NCBI GenBank assembly: GCA_038043465.1
Contig: JBBTBX010000003.1
Span: forward strand, 3,883-67,882
Direction: 5' to 3'
DNA length: 64,000 nucleotides
Source: SXRF01 sp038043465
Lineage (GTDB): Bacteria > Pseudomonadota > Alphaproteobacteria > Rickettsiales > SXRF01
The notes under the pieces: model-generated
Told to the model about the DNA's origin: nothing
Seen by the model: only the letters and a program-made list of their open reading frames with translations
Databases searched by the model: none
Position numbers and translations under genes: made by a program
Shown: positions 39,631-48,351 of the stretch, in pieces
How the letters are laid out: each line of letters starts with the position of its first letter
How positions within the stretch are numbered: the first letter of the stretch is position 1

Positions 39631-40437
39631 ATGCAACAATCCAGCAAAACAATAAATCCTGATGCCCAAATAGAGATAAAGCTACGGGAATTATTATCTC
39701 TAATTAGCACTAATGCAAATGGTGGTCAAAATAAAGCACGTTTAGCAAGATTAGGTAGCAATGACATTATGATAGGTTTTTACAATGACGAAAATGGAAA
39801 ATCTGCCACCGTCAAGTTTTTGAATAAGCTTAAGGTTGGCTATTTCATAGATGACCACAATTTAAAAAAAACAGAGGATGAAATTAATAACCCCTCAATT
39901 CCGGCGCAGATTCTTAGCCAATTTCTGAGAATAACAGCTGACAATGATAATATCGCGATTCTTTTTAACCATCAAAGCAATTATAAGTCGGTCAATGCGG
40001 GGCTGGATAAAGCAATTGAATCGGTAAAAAAAGATATAGAAGAAAATAAGAAGCTGGAAACAACATGGAGAGACTCTCTTTCTTCTGATGCAGAAAAAGT
40101 TGAATTTGAACTTGGGAAAAAACTTGTGTTAGCCTTTCCTGAAGCAACAAGACAGGTAACAATAACTTACACTGCAACCCAGACACCAGAATATAAATTC
40201 CACGCAACTGTCAGCATTCATAATAGAAATGCTGACATGAAAAATACAACCAAATTAATAAAAAATCTAAACTCTACCTTTGGTAATGACGGAAAAGTAG
40301 AAATACTGGAAAATGATGATCCGAACAGAATCAACTTTATGGTAACCGGACAGCCAGAAAAACTGTTGCCGCATTTTGAAAAATCTAGCTTTACTAATAT
40401 TTTCAAAAGTTTACTGCCTTCAAACCACAGATATTAG
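39631..40437 (+). CDS. Hypothetical protein with two copies of the same unknown domain, 268 aa
   Basis: Not recognised. Start ATG 39631, ten bases after the preceding stop, so one operon. Unit 1 (about 12-130): 'IKLRELLSLI', 'NDIMIGFYNDENGKSATVKF', 'NIAILFNHQSNYKSVNAGLD'. Unit 2 (about 140-262): 'EFELGKKLVLAFPE', 'FHATVSIHNRNADMKNTTKL', 'INFMVTGQPEKLLPHFEKS'. These follow the helix-strand-helix-strand-strand-helix order of the preceding gene, so the pair is probably a tandem duplication. Soluble, no signal peptide. Function unknown. Confidence 0.65.
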   Translation: MQQSSKTINPDAQIEIKLRELLSLISTNANGGQNKARLARLGSNDIMIGFYNDENGKSATVKFLNKLKVGYFIDDHNLKKTEDEINNPSIPAQILSQFLRITADNDNIAILFNHQSNYKSVNAGLDKAIESVKKDIEENKKLETTWRDSLSSDAEKVEFELGKKLVLAFPEATRQVTITYTATQTPEYKFHATVSIHNRNADMKNTTKLIKNLNSTFGNDGKVEILENDDPNRINFMVTGQPEKLLPHFEKSSFTNIFKSLLPSNHRY

Positions 40438-40499
40438 TTAGCACCCATACGCAAAATTCAAATTGCAACAGTTGGCAAAGCGTACTATTAGTGTACGCC

Positions 40500-41270
40500 A
40501 TGAGCAAATTAAACAAAAAATCTACCAGTAATGTTAGCGCGAAAAAGGCAGCAAAACCGCTATATAAGCGCGTTCTGCTGAAAATTTCCGGCGAAGCCCT
40601 GATGGGCAACCAGCAATATGGGCAGGATCAGGAAACCATCGAGCGCATCTGTCGCGACGTTAAAAGCGCGCTTACGGTCGGGGTTGAAGTTTGCCTGGTG
40701 GTTGGTGGTGGCAATATTTTCCGTGGCATACAGGGCGCGGCTAATGGTATGGAACGCGCCAGTGCCGATTATATGGGCATGCTCGCCACGGTGCTGAATG
40801 CCCTTGCCATTCAAAATACGCTCGAGCGCATGGGAGTTGATACGCGGGTTCTTTCCGCTATCAATATGATGCAGGTTTGTGAACCCTATATCCGCCGCCG
40901 CGCCGAACGCCACATGCAGCGTGGGCGGGTGGTAATTTTTGCCGCCGGCACCGGAAATCCTTACTTTACTACTGATACGGCGGCGGCACTCCGCGCCAAT
41001 GAAATGGGCTGTGACCTGCTGCTTAAAGGCACGCAAGTTGACGGTGTATATTCCGCTGACCCGCGCAAAGATAAGAAAGCCAAACATTTTGACCGCCTCA
41101 CCTATCACGAGGTTTTGGTGCGCGATTTGAAAGTCATGGATCAATCGGCTATTTCGCTTGCCCGTGAAAATCAAATTCCAATTATGGTGTTTTCCATACA
41201 TGATGAAGGAAATTTTGTTAAAGCCCTGTGTGGACAAGGAAAATTTACTTTAATAACCGATAAGAAATAA
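40500..41270 (+). CDS. pyrH: Uridylate kinase
   Basis: Phosphorylates UMP to UDP in pyrimidine nucleotide synthesis; cytoplasmic hexamer of the amino-acid-kinase fold. It has 256 residues from ATG 40500; an in-frame GTG at 40491 is less likely. Motifs: 'RVLLKISGEALMG', 'CLVVGGGNIFRG', 'GMLATVLNALAIQNTLE', 'FAAGTGNPYFTTDTAAALRA' and 'GTQVDGVYSADPRKDKKAKH'. About 20 Lys/Ser/Ala-rich residues precede the core. It is followed 10 bases later by frr, the usual pair. Confidence 0.97.
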   Translation: MSKLNKKSTSNVSAKKAAKPLYKRVLLKISGEALMGNQQYGQDQETIERICRDVKSALTVGVEVCLVVGGGNIFRGIQGAANGMERASADYMGMLATVLNALAIQNTLERMGVDTRVLSAINMMQVCEPYIRRRAERHMQRGRVVIFAAGTGNPYFTTDTAAALRANEMGCDLLLKGTQVDGVYSADPRKDKKAKHFDRLTYHEVLVRDLKVMDQSAISLARENQIPIMVFSIHDEGNFVKALCGQGKFTLITDKK

Positions 41271-41280
41271 CCGAGGATTT

Positions 41281-41835
41281 ATGACCGCTGATATTAACGA
41301 ACTCCGTCGCCGTATGGAAGGCGCACTGAAATCTCTGCATACCGAATTCGGTGGGCTACGCACCGGACGCGCCAATGCCAGCCTACTTGAACATATCCAG
41401 GTGGAAGCTTATGGCAGTATGGTGCCGCTTAACCAAGTGGCGAATATCAGCATTCCAGAACCGCACCTGCTTTCCGTTCAGGTTTGGGATAAAGGCACGG
41501 TGAAAGCCGTGGAGAAGGCAATTAATTCTGCCGGTCTTGGTCTTAATGCCGCTGCTGACGGTCAGTTGGTGCGCGTGCCGATTCCTCCGCTTTCGCAGGA
41601 ACGCCGCGTTGAACTTACTAAAGTTGCGGGAAAGTATAGCGAAAATGCCAAGGTCGCCGTGCGTAACGTACGTCGCGAAGGTATGGATAGCCTCAAAAAG
41701 CAAGAAAAAGACGGCAATATTTCCAAAGACGAACACACCAGACAAAGTGAAGTTATCCAGAAATTGACTGACGAATTCATCAAGAAAATTGACGATGCGC
41801 AGGCAGTGAAAGAAAAAGAAATTCTAGGGAATTAG
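41281..41835 (+). CDS. frr: Ribosome recycling factor
   Basis: Splits post-termination ribosomes together with EF-G. It has 184 residues, exactly the normal size. 'EFGGLRTGRANASLLEHIQV', 'VPLNQVANISIPEPHLLSVQ', 'IPPLSQERRVELTKVAGKYS' and 'VRNVRREGMDSLKKQEKDG' cover both domains. Start ATG 41281. The stop lies five bases before the first arm of repeat locus H. Confidence 0.98.
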   Translation: MTADINELRRRMEGALKSLHTEFGGLRTGRANASLLEHIQVEAYGSMVPLNQVANISIPEPHLLSVQVWDKGTVKAVEKAINSAGLGLNAAADGQLVRVPIPPLSQERRVELTKVAGKYSENAKVAVRNVRREGMDSLKKQEKDGNISKDEHTRQSEVIQKLTDEFIKKIDDAQAVKEKEILGN

Positions 41836-41839
41836 AGGC

Positions 41840-41938
41840 TCGTGATTCGGGATTAGAGCTTCGGGGGTTAGAGAAGTAATTATGAAGATAGTGAATGTTA
41901 GTATGCCCGAATCCCGAATCCCGAATCCCGAATCCCTA
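41840..41938. repeat. Inverted word-repeat locus H (7-nt period), frr-uppS, extending into uppS
   Basis: The left arm (41840-41875) has 7-nt units near TCGGGAT. The right arm (41906-41938) is four and a half exact tandem copies of the reverse complement. The right arm is inside the uppS reading frame, coding for 'PESRIPNPES' near residues 9-18. The uppS ATG (41882) lies in the loop between the arms. Confidence 0.85.
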
Positions 41939-42634
41939 CCAACTCATCTTGCCATTATCATGGACGGCAATGGCAGATGGGCAAAGGCGCGAGGTCTTCC
42001 CCGCACCGCCGGTCATAAAAAAGGTGCTGATGCGCTACGCCGTACCTTGGATAACTGCAGCAAAGCAGGGATTAATTATCTTACAGTTTATGCATTTTCT
42101 TCAGAAAACTGGAAACGTTCCAATGATGAAATAAGCGATTTAATGCAGCTTTTGCAGCATTATCTGCATCAGGATCTAGAAACATTGCATGAAAAAAACA
42201 CCAAGCTGCGCTTTATTGGCGATCTTTCAAAACTGGATACAGAAATATGCAAACAACTGGAATTTGCCACTGACCTGACCAAAAATAACACTAAATTTCA
42301 CCTAACCGTCGCGCTGAGCTACGGCAGCAGGCAGGAAATTGTGCAGGCTGCACAGGAAATAACCAGACAGGCAATCGCCGGGAAAATCAGTCCCGAGCAG
42401 ATCACCGAAGAATTATTCTCCGCAAACCTGTACACACAAGGACTGCCGGAACCAGACCTGTTAATCCGCACTGGTGGCGAGAAACGCCTCTCTAACTTCC
42501 TGCTCTGGCAATCAGCTTATACTGAATTTTATTTTTCTGATACCTTATGGCCGGATTTTGATGTAAGTGATCTTAACGCAGCATTAAACGATTTTTCGAA
42601 ACGGGAAAGACGCTATGGAACATCTGGAACATAA
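41882..42634 (+). CDS. uppS: Undecaprenyl diphosphate synthase
   Basis: cis-Prenyltransferase that makes the C55 lipid carrier for peptidoglycan and O-antigen. It has 250 residues. 'AIIMDGNGRWAKARGLPRTA' holds the catalytic Asp; 'LTVYAFSSENWKRSNDEISD' and 'LPEPDLLIRTGGEKRLSNFL' with 'LLWQSAYTEFYF' complete the signature. Oddity: the N-terminus is 'MKIVNVSMPESRIPNPES', of which the last part is coded by tandem 7-nt words. No ATG, GTG or TTG lies between the repeat and the conserved core except within the core itself, so the repeat must be translated. Overlaps cdsA by 20 bases. Confidence 0.95.
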   Translation: MKIVNVSMPESRIPNPESLPTHLAIIMDGNGRWAKARGLPRTAGHKKGADALRRTLDNCSKAGINYLTVYAFSSENWKRSNDEISDLMQLLQHYLHQDLETLHEKNTKLRFIGDLSKLDTEICKQLEFATDLTKNNTKFHLTVALSYGSRQEIVQAAQEITRQAIAGKISPEQITEELFSANLYTQGLPEPDLLIRTGGEKRLSNFLLWQSAYTEFYFSDTLWPDFDVSDLNAALNDFSKRERRYGTSGT

Positions 42635-43361
42635 CATTAATGGCAAGGTTGATTTTTTAACCCGAATCAAATCAGCACTGCTTGATAAGGAAAAATGGGC
42701 AGGGCTTGGTGTGCGCGTAATTTCCGGAGCGGTTCTTGCCACGCTAGTTCTTATATTGTTGTGGGTAGGCAGCTTTCCTTTTGCTTTTATTGTTTTCTTA
42801 GCCGCTTTGCAAATGCTGCGTGAATGGGATCATCTGACAAAAAATGAAGATTCCATGTGGGGCGTTGCCGGATTATTTTATGTTGCTGTTCCCTGCGCAT
42901 CAATTGTGTGGATGCGTAACCTGCAAATCGAAAATATAGAAAATGCTGGGTTATATATTGTACTGTATATTCTGTTTTGCGTATGGGCAACTGACATTGG
43001 GGCTTATTTCTCCGGGCGCATAATTGGCGGACCGAAACTTGCGCCAAGCTTAAGCCCGAACAAAACCTGGGCAGGACTTGGAGGGGGAATGGTAGCTGCC
43101 GGAATCACTGGTGGTTTATGCCATCTTTTCTCCCCTTACCCAACAACAGTATTAAGCTCTATAATTTTTGGCATTGTGCTAGCAGTTGCCGCTCAGGCAG
43201 GAGACTTATTTGAATCATGGATAAAACGTCGCGCTGGAGTAAAAGACAGCAGTACGCTTATCCCCGGGCATGGCGGATTGCTTGACCGCGTGGACGGACT
43301 GATGTTCTCAGTTCCCTTGTTTGCCATGTTCGTTTGTATATTCAGCCTCAGCCGAGCATAA
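42615..43361 (+). CDS. cdsA: Phosphatidate cytidylyltransferase
   Basis: Inner-membrane enzyme that makes CDP-diacylglycerol from phosphatidate and CTP. It has 248 residues with about seven membrane helices ('VISGAVLATLVLILLWVGSF', 'AFIVFLAALQMLREW' and others). The family signature lies near the C-terminus: 'AAQAGDLFESWIKRRAGVKD' then 'STLIPGHGGLLDRVDGLMFS'. 'GPKLAPSLSPNKTWAGLGGG' is also typical. Starts at ATG 42615 inside the end of uppS; its stop is two bases before the GTG of dxr, so translation is coupled along the row. Confidence 0.96.
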   Translation: MEHLEHNINGKVDFLTRIKSALLDKEKWAGLGVRVISGAVLATLVLILLWVGSFPFAFIVFLAALQMLREWDHLTKNEDSMWGVAGLFYVAVPCASIVWMRNLQIENIENAGLYIVLYILFCVWATDIGAYFSGRIIGGPKLAPSLSPNKTWAGLGGGMVAAGITGGLCHLFSPYPTTVLSSIIFGIVLAVAAQAGDLFESWIKRRAGVKDSSTLIPGHGGLLDRVDGLMFSVPLFAMFVCIFSLSRA

Positions 43362-43363
43362 AT

Positions 43364-44566
43364 GTGAGAAAAACTGTAACCATTCTCGGTTCTACCGGCA
43401 CAATCGGACAAAACACCCTTAAATGTATCAAACTTCATCCGGAAAAATTCTCGCTGAAAGCTCTGGTTGCCCGCGATAATGTTGAGCTTTTGGCAAAGCA
43501 GACCAAAGAATTTAAGCCGCAATTAGCAGTTATTGCCAATCCCGCATTTTATCAGGAATTAAAAAGCCTGCTAAGTGGCACTGGTGTGGAAATAACTTGC
43601 GGCGAGGAAGCAGTTATAGAAGCAGCAAGTCTTGATGCTGATATCACCATGTCAGCGATTGTCGGTGCAGCCGGACTTAAACCGACGCTCGCAGCCATAA
43701 AAAATGGAAAGATCATCGCCCTTGCCAATAAAGAAAGTCTGGTATGTGCCGGCGAACTGGTGCAACGCGCGGTGGAGAAGCACGGAGCAACTATTATCCC
43801 AGTTGATTCCGAACATAATGCAATTTTTCAATTGCTGCAATGTCATCACTCACAACAACCATCTTTCAGCCCTCACCCTAGTCCTCTCCCAAGGGGAGAG
43901 GGAATAAGCGGTGTTGAGCGTGTTACCATCACAGCATCCGGCGGCCCTTTCCGTACATTCACTCTGGAACAGATGCAGGACGTATCGGTGGAGCAGGCTA
44001 TCCGCCATCCCAACTGGAATATGGGCGCGAAAATTTCCGTTGATTCCGCAACCATGATGAATAAGGGACTGGAGCTAATCGAAGCCTATTACCTGTTTCC
44101 CTTAAAGCTGGAACAACTGCATATATTAGTGCATCCGCAGTCAATTATTCACGCACTGGTGGAGATGGTTGACGGTTCGGTTCTTGCCCAGATGAGCCTG
44201 CCTGATATGTGTACGCCTATAGCCAACGCCCTCGCCTATCCTGACAGAATCGCCGCGCCTGTGAACAAACTCAGGCTGGAAGATATAGGAAATTTAAATT
44301 TTGAAGCACCGGACAGCAACAGGTTTCCGGCAATTTCCCTGGCACGTTCCGCCCTACACAGCGGTGGATGTGCTCCAACAATCCTCAACGCCGCCAATGA
44401 AATAGCCGTGGATAATTTCCTGAAAGGAAGGATAGGCTTTCTTGACATAGCTAAAACAGTTGAAAAAACTCTGGATGTTTCGTATACTGGCTCGCTTGAC
44501 ACTATAAATGATGTGCTGGAATGTGACGCATTTGCCCGTCGCAACGCCAGTGAGTTAAACAAATAA
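43364..44566 (+). CDS. dxr: 1-deoxy-D-xylulose 5-phosphate reductoisomerase
   Basis: Second step of the MEP isoprenoid pathway, supplying precursors to UppS. I start it at GTG 43364 ('VRKTVTILGSTGTIG', 400 aa); a TTG at 43334 lies inside cdsA. NADPH motif 'GSTGTIG' at 9-15; metal and substrate residues in 'PVDSEHNAIFQ' (146-156), 'ASGGPFR' and 'ATMMNKGLELIEAYYLF'. Oddity: residues about 161-183 ('HSQQPSFSPHPSPLPRGEG') are coded by a hairpin repeat of the CCCTCACCC...GGGGAGAGGG type, lengthening this loop by roughly 15-20 residues compared with alphaproteobacterial relatives as I remember them. Confidence 0.95.
   Translation: MRKTVTILGSTGTIGQNTLKCIKLHPEKFSLKALVARDNVELLAKQTKEFKPQLAVIANPAFYQELKSLLSGTGVEITCGEEAVIEAASLDADITMSAIVGAAGLKPTLAAIKNGKIIALANKESLVCAGELVQRAVEKHGATIIPVDSEHNAIFQLLQCHHSQQPSFSPHPSPLPRGEGISGVERVTITASGGPFRTFTLEQMQDVSVEQAIRHPNWNMGAKISVDSATMMNKGLELIEAYYLFPLKLEQLHILVHPQSIIHALVEMVDGSVLAQMSLPDMCTPIANALAYPDRIAAPVNKLRLEDIGNLNFEAPDSNRFPAISLARSALHSGGCAPTILNAANEIAVDNFLKGRIGFLDIAKTVEKTLDVSYTGSLDTINDVLECDAFARRNASELNK
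43868..43903. repeat. REP-like hairpin inserted in frame in dxr
   Basis: Contains CCCTCACCCTAGT followed by an 8-bp stem CCTCTCCC/GGGAGAGG with an AAG loop (43883-43901). This sequence type is a widespread intergenic repeat in bacteria; here it is translated as 'SPHPSPLPRGEG'. Confidence 0.7.
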
Positions 44567-44595
44567 GAAAATAAAATCGCAACGGAGTACTTACA

Positions 44596-45705
44596 GTGAT
44601 CGAATCTCTTTATGCAACAGGACATACGCTGGCAGCATTTATCATAGTGTTGAGCATAATTGTTTTTATCCATGAATATGGTCATTACATTGTCGCCAAA
44701 CTCTGCGGAGTAAAAATTGAGACATTCTCAATCGGTTTTGGCAAAGAACTATTCGGCTGGAACGACAAATCAGGAACGCGTTGGAAATTCTCACTGCTAC
44801 CGCTTGGCGGTTATGTAAAAATGTTTGGCGACTCCTCTGCTGCCAGCACACCTGATGGTAACTTGCTGGCAGGCATGACGCAGGAAGAACGTGAAAAATC
44901 TTTTCACTTCAAACCGCTTTACAAAAAGATGCTGATTGTTGTAGCTGGCCCAGTCGCTAATTTTCTGCTGACCATTGTAATATTCGTTTATTTTATCATG
45001 AGCAACGGCCTGCCTTCTGTTGATCCGGTAATAGGCAAGGTAATGCCGAACTCGGCAGCAATGGAAGCCGGACTACAGGAAGGTGACCGTATTATTGCAA
45101 TTGACGATAAAAAAGTATCCAGCTTCAATGATATTTCCTATTCTATAGCCACCAATCTTGAGACTACCGTTGCTCTGGATGTTGAACGCGCAGGCAACAT
45201 TATGCGAATCAACCTTATACCCAAATTAGTTGAAGATGACGATGGGCTGGGAAATAAAATAAAACGTCCGATTATTGGTATAAAAAGTGGCGAAATAAAA
45301 TATTCTGATGTCGGGATTATAAAGGCAGTAGGGGAATCTGTGCGCCGCACCTATATGATCTGCGAATCAACGGTAAAAGTTATGGGACAGATGATTAGCG
45401 GTGAGCGCAGTGCCGATGATTTGAAAGGCCCGGTTGGAATCGCGCAGCTATCAGGACAAGCCGCCAGCAAAGATACTCATACCGTGCTGTGGTTGATTGC
45501 GATTATCTCTGCCAATCTCGGCTTTATGAATCTACTGCCAATACCGGTTCTTGATGGCGGGCATCTCGTTTATTACACTATTGAAGCCGTAAGGGGACGA
45601 CCTCTCGCTCAGAAAATACAGGAATATGGCTTCCGTATAGGTTTTGCCCTTCTGGCAATGCTTATGATGCTCACACTGTTTAATGACCTGAGTAAGTTAG
45701 TTTGA
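44596..45705 (+). CDS. rseP: Site-2 intramembrane zinc metalloprotease RseP
   Basis: Cleaves membrane-spanning anti-sigma factors and signal-peptide remnants. It has 369 residues. Zinc-binding 'HEYGH' at 26-30 in the first membrane helix and 'NLLPIPVLDGGH' near 313-324 in the third. One PDZ domain lies between ('SAAMEAGLQEGDRIIAIDDK'), fewer than the two of E. coli RseP, as is common in alphaproteobacteria. Start GTG 44596 with GGAG upstream. The final TGA overlaps repeat locus I. Confidence 0.95.
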   Translation: MIESLYATGHTLAAFIIVLSIIVFIHEYGHYIVAKLCGVKIETFSIGFGKELFGWNDKSGTRWKFSLLPLGGYVKMFGDSSAASTPDGNLLAGMTQEEREKSFHFKPLYKKMLIVVAGPVANFLLTIVIFVYFIMSNGLPSVDPVIGKVMPNSAAMEAGLQEGDRIIAIDDKKVSSFNDISYSIATNLETTVALDVERAGNIMRINLIPKLVEDDDGLGNKIKRPIIGIKSGEIKYSDVGIIKAVGESVRRTYMICESTVKVMGQMISGERSADDLKGPVGIAQLSGQAASKDTHTVLWLIAIISANLGFMNLLPIPVLDGGHLVYYTIEAVRGRPLAQKIQEYGFRIGFALLAMLMMLTLFNDLSKLV

Positions 45706-45862
45706 GTGCTGAGTTATGAGTGCTGAGTGCTGAGTTATGAGTGCTGAGTGCTGAGTTATGAGTTTGGAGTCGTATTATCGATCTAATGCCCAATTCCTTT
45801 ATACTAACCGCTAGTCTCTAACCGCTAACAACTCAGCACTCAGCACTCATAACTCACTACTC
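45704..45862. repeat. Inverted word-repeat locus I (7-nt period), rseP-bamA junction
   Basis: The largest locus. The left arm (45704-45771) is nine to ten 7-nt units of the form GAGTNNT, mostly GAGTGCT or GAGTTAT, the first overlapping the rseP stop. The right arm (45804-45862) keeps period 7 but changes word midway, from CTAACCG to CTCAGCA, the latter being the complement of the left word. The words match those of locus C. Confidence 0.85.
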
Positions 45863-45964
45863 TTTACTTTTTCTCCTTGATTTAAAACTAGTTTTGCATC
45901 ATTAATATGCAAAATCTGCAAATAGGATTTCTCGTAATATCTATAGAATAGAGGACGTATTTTA

Positions 45965-48304
45965 ATGCAAAACAGCCCAAGGTATAGATCTATCTTATCT
46001 GCTGCTGTATGGACTTTGTTGCTCGCAAACAGTTATGGTGTTCCTGCCAATGCCGCAGCGAAACCTGCAAGCAAGGAAGCAAAACCAGCTCCGGAAAGCC
46101 CATCTTCCATCGCCGGTGTCGGCGCAGTACGTATAGAAGGTAACCAGAGAGTTGAGAGTAGCACCATATTATCATATCTTGGAGTAAGATCTGGTAGTCA
46201 ACTGACGCAATCGGATATTGATGGCAGCCTTAAAAATCTATACGCAACCGGATTTTTTTCTGACGTAAAACTTCTCAAATCAGGCAATGCGCTGGTAGTG
46301 CGCGTAGTTGAAAACCCAATCGTAAATAAGGTTGCCTTTGAAGGAAATTCTACGATTGAGACTGAAGATCTGGAAAAAGAGATGGGGCTTAAAGCTCGTT
46401 CGGTTTATTCACGCGATAAATTACAGGCAGATGTTAAACGTATCATCGATATTTACCGGCGCAGCGGTCGCTATAATGCCGTTGTTGAACCAAAGACCAT
46501 CGCTCAGGATCAGAACCGTGTAGATCTGGTTTATGAAATTACTGAAGGTGCAACCGCGCATGTGGAAAAGATCAATTTCGTGGGCAATAAAAAATTCAGC
46601 GACAGCGACCTACGCAAAGCTGTACGAACCGAAGAAACGCGCTGGTATAAATTCTTTTCCGACAGCGACAAATACGATCCAGATCGTCTGCAGTTTGATC
46701 AGGAATTATTACGCCGCTATTATATAAACGAGGGTTATGCTGATTTTCAGGTTAAGTCGGCACACGCTGAACTCTCACCCAAAAAAGATGCTTTTTACAT
46801 AACTTTCGTAGTTGAAGAAGGTGTGCAGTATAAGTTTGGTGAAGTTAAGGTAACAAGTGAACTGAAAAATGGTGAAAAACCGGATTTCAGTGACCTGATC
46901 GCAAGTAAATCCGGAAAAATTTACAACGCCGGCAAGGTTGAAGAATCCATTGATGCCATGACCAAACGTCTTGGGGATTTGGGTTATGCTTTCGTTGACA
47001 TCCAGCCGAAGCTGGAACGTGATACGCCTAAACAACTTGCTAACCTTACTTATGTTATCAAGCCTGGTCCTAGAGTATATGTTGAGCGTATTAATGTAAC
47101 CGGCAACGTGCGTACTCTTGATGAAGTAATACGCCGTGAGTTCCGAGTCAGCGAAGGTGATGCTTATAATAATTCAAAACTGCAACGCTCCGAACAACGC
47201 TTGAATAATCTCGGATTTTTTGAAAAAGTCGACATAAAGAATGAACAAGGCAGCGCGCCGGATAAAACGGTAGTAAATGTTGATGTTAAAGAAAAATCAA
47301 CTGGCGAAGTAAGCATCGGTGCCGGATTTTCTACCACTGACGGTATACTCGGTGATTTCGGTGTCAGCGAAAAGAATTTGCTCGGGCGTGGGCAAGAACT
47401 TAGAACCAGGCTGACATTAGCAGCAAGACGTAAGCAGATAGAACTCGGATTCACCGAGCCATATTTCCTTAACCGCGATATTGCCGCCGGTTTTGATATT
47501 TACCGCACCAAGCAAGATTTCCTCGCGCAAAGCTCGTATAACATGGATACCAAGGGTTTTAACCTACGCAGCAGCTACGCCTTGCAGGAAAAACTCCAGC
47601 ATTCCATCAATTACACACTGCGTGAAAATAATGTAACCGATGTGACACCGGAAGCTTCCATCTTTATTAAGCAGCAGGTGGGAACTAACGTGAATTCTGC
47701 AATAAGCCAGTCATTTGCCTATGACGACCGCAATAACAAACTTGACCCTTCTAGCGGTTATTATATGCGTATTACTCAGGAATTCGCAGGTCTTGGCGGC
47801 GATTCACGCTACCTTAAACATGACCTCAAAGCCAGCTATTACTATCCGATAACCGCCAAATGGCGCACCAGTTTCATCGCCTCTTCCGGCTATATTTTCG
47901 GCATGGGCGGTCGGGATGTTCGTATCAATGATCGCTTCTTTGTCGGTGGCGATGATTTACGTGGTTTCCGCAATGCTGGTATTGGTCCGCGTGACACGGC
48001 AACCCGCGATGCCCTCGGTGGGAACGCTTATTACACTGGTACTGCCGAGCTTAAATTCCCGCTAGGTCTTCCTGAAGAACTTGGCGTTTCCGGAGCAGTC
48101 TTCAGCGATGTCGGCAGCTTGTGGAAAATTGATAATAGCAGCGTTGGTGTTTCCCAGCATAACGCCGTCCGTGCCTCGGCTGGCGTGGGGGTTCTGTGGA
48201 CATCGCCGTTTGGTCCGATCCGCGTGGATTTTGCTCATGCCTTTGCCAAACAGGATGAAGATATGACCGAGACCATGCGCTTCAGCTTCGGTACACGCTT
48301 CTAA
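45965..48304 (+). CDS. bamA: Outer-membrane protein assembly factor BamA
   Basis: Omp85 protein that inserts beta-barrels into the outer membrane. It has 779 residues: signal peptide to about 31 ('LLLANSYGVPANAA'), a short Ala/Pro/Lys linker, five POTRA domains from about 50 ('VGAVRIEGNQRVESSTILSY' at the first) to about 440, then the barrel. The late motif 'FFVGGDDLRGFRNAGIGPRD' is the conserved lid-loop VRGF-like segment, and the C-terminus is Phe ('RFSFGTRF'), the usual outer-membrane signal. AGAGGAC precedes ATG 45965. Position between rseP and skp is canonical. Confidence 0.97.
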   Translation: MQNSPRYRSILSAAVWTLLLANSYGVPANAAAKPASKEAKPAPESPSSIAGVGAVRIEGNQRVESSTILSYLGVRSGSQLTQSDIDGSLKNLYATGFFSDVKLLKSGNALVVRVVENPIVNKVAFEGNSTIETEDLEKEMGLKARSVYSRDKLQADVKRIIDIYRRSGRYNAVVEPKTIAQDQNRVDLVYEITEGATAHVEKINFVGNKKFSDSDLRKAVRTEETRWYKFFSDSDKYDPDRLQFDQELLRRYYINEGYADFQVKSAHAELSPKKDAFYITFVVEEGVQYKFGEVKVTSELKNGEKPDFSDLIASKSGKIYNAGKVEESIDAMTKRLGDLGYAFVDIQPKLERDTPKQLANLTYVIKPGPRVYVERINVTGNVRTLDEVIRREFRVSEGDAYNNSKLQRSEQRLNNLGFFEKVDIKNEQGSAPDKTVVNVDVKEKSTGEVSIGAGFSTTDGILGDFGVSEKNLLGRGQELRTRLTLAARRKQIELGFTEPYFLNRDIAAGFDIYRTKQDFLAQSSYNMDTKGFNLRSSYALQEKLQHSINYTLRENNVTDVTPEASIFIKQQVGTNVNSAISQSFAYDDRNNKLDPSSGYYMRITQEFAGLGGDSRYLKHDLKASYYYPITAKWRTSFIASSGYIFGMGGRDVRINDRFFVGGDDLRGFRNAGIGPRDTATRDALGGNAYYTGTAELKFPLGLPEELGVSGAVFSDVGSLWKIDNSSVGVSQHNAVRASAGVGVLWTSPFGPIRVDFAHAFAKQDEDMTETMRFSFGTRF

Positions 48305-48351
48305 AGCATAATTTAAAAAAATATTCGATACTTACGAAAGGATTACTATTT

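Noticed and set aside
40560..41237. 225-codon minus-strand frame
   Set aside because: Lies wholly antisense to pyrH, which is certain.
45704..45862. CRISPR array suggested by regular short repeats
   Set aside because: Units are 7 nt and contiguous, without 20-40 nt spacers; no cas gene is present.
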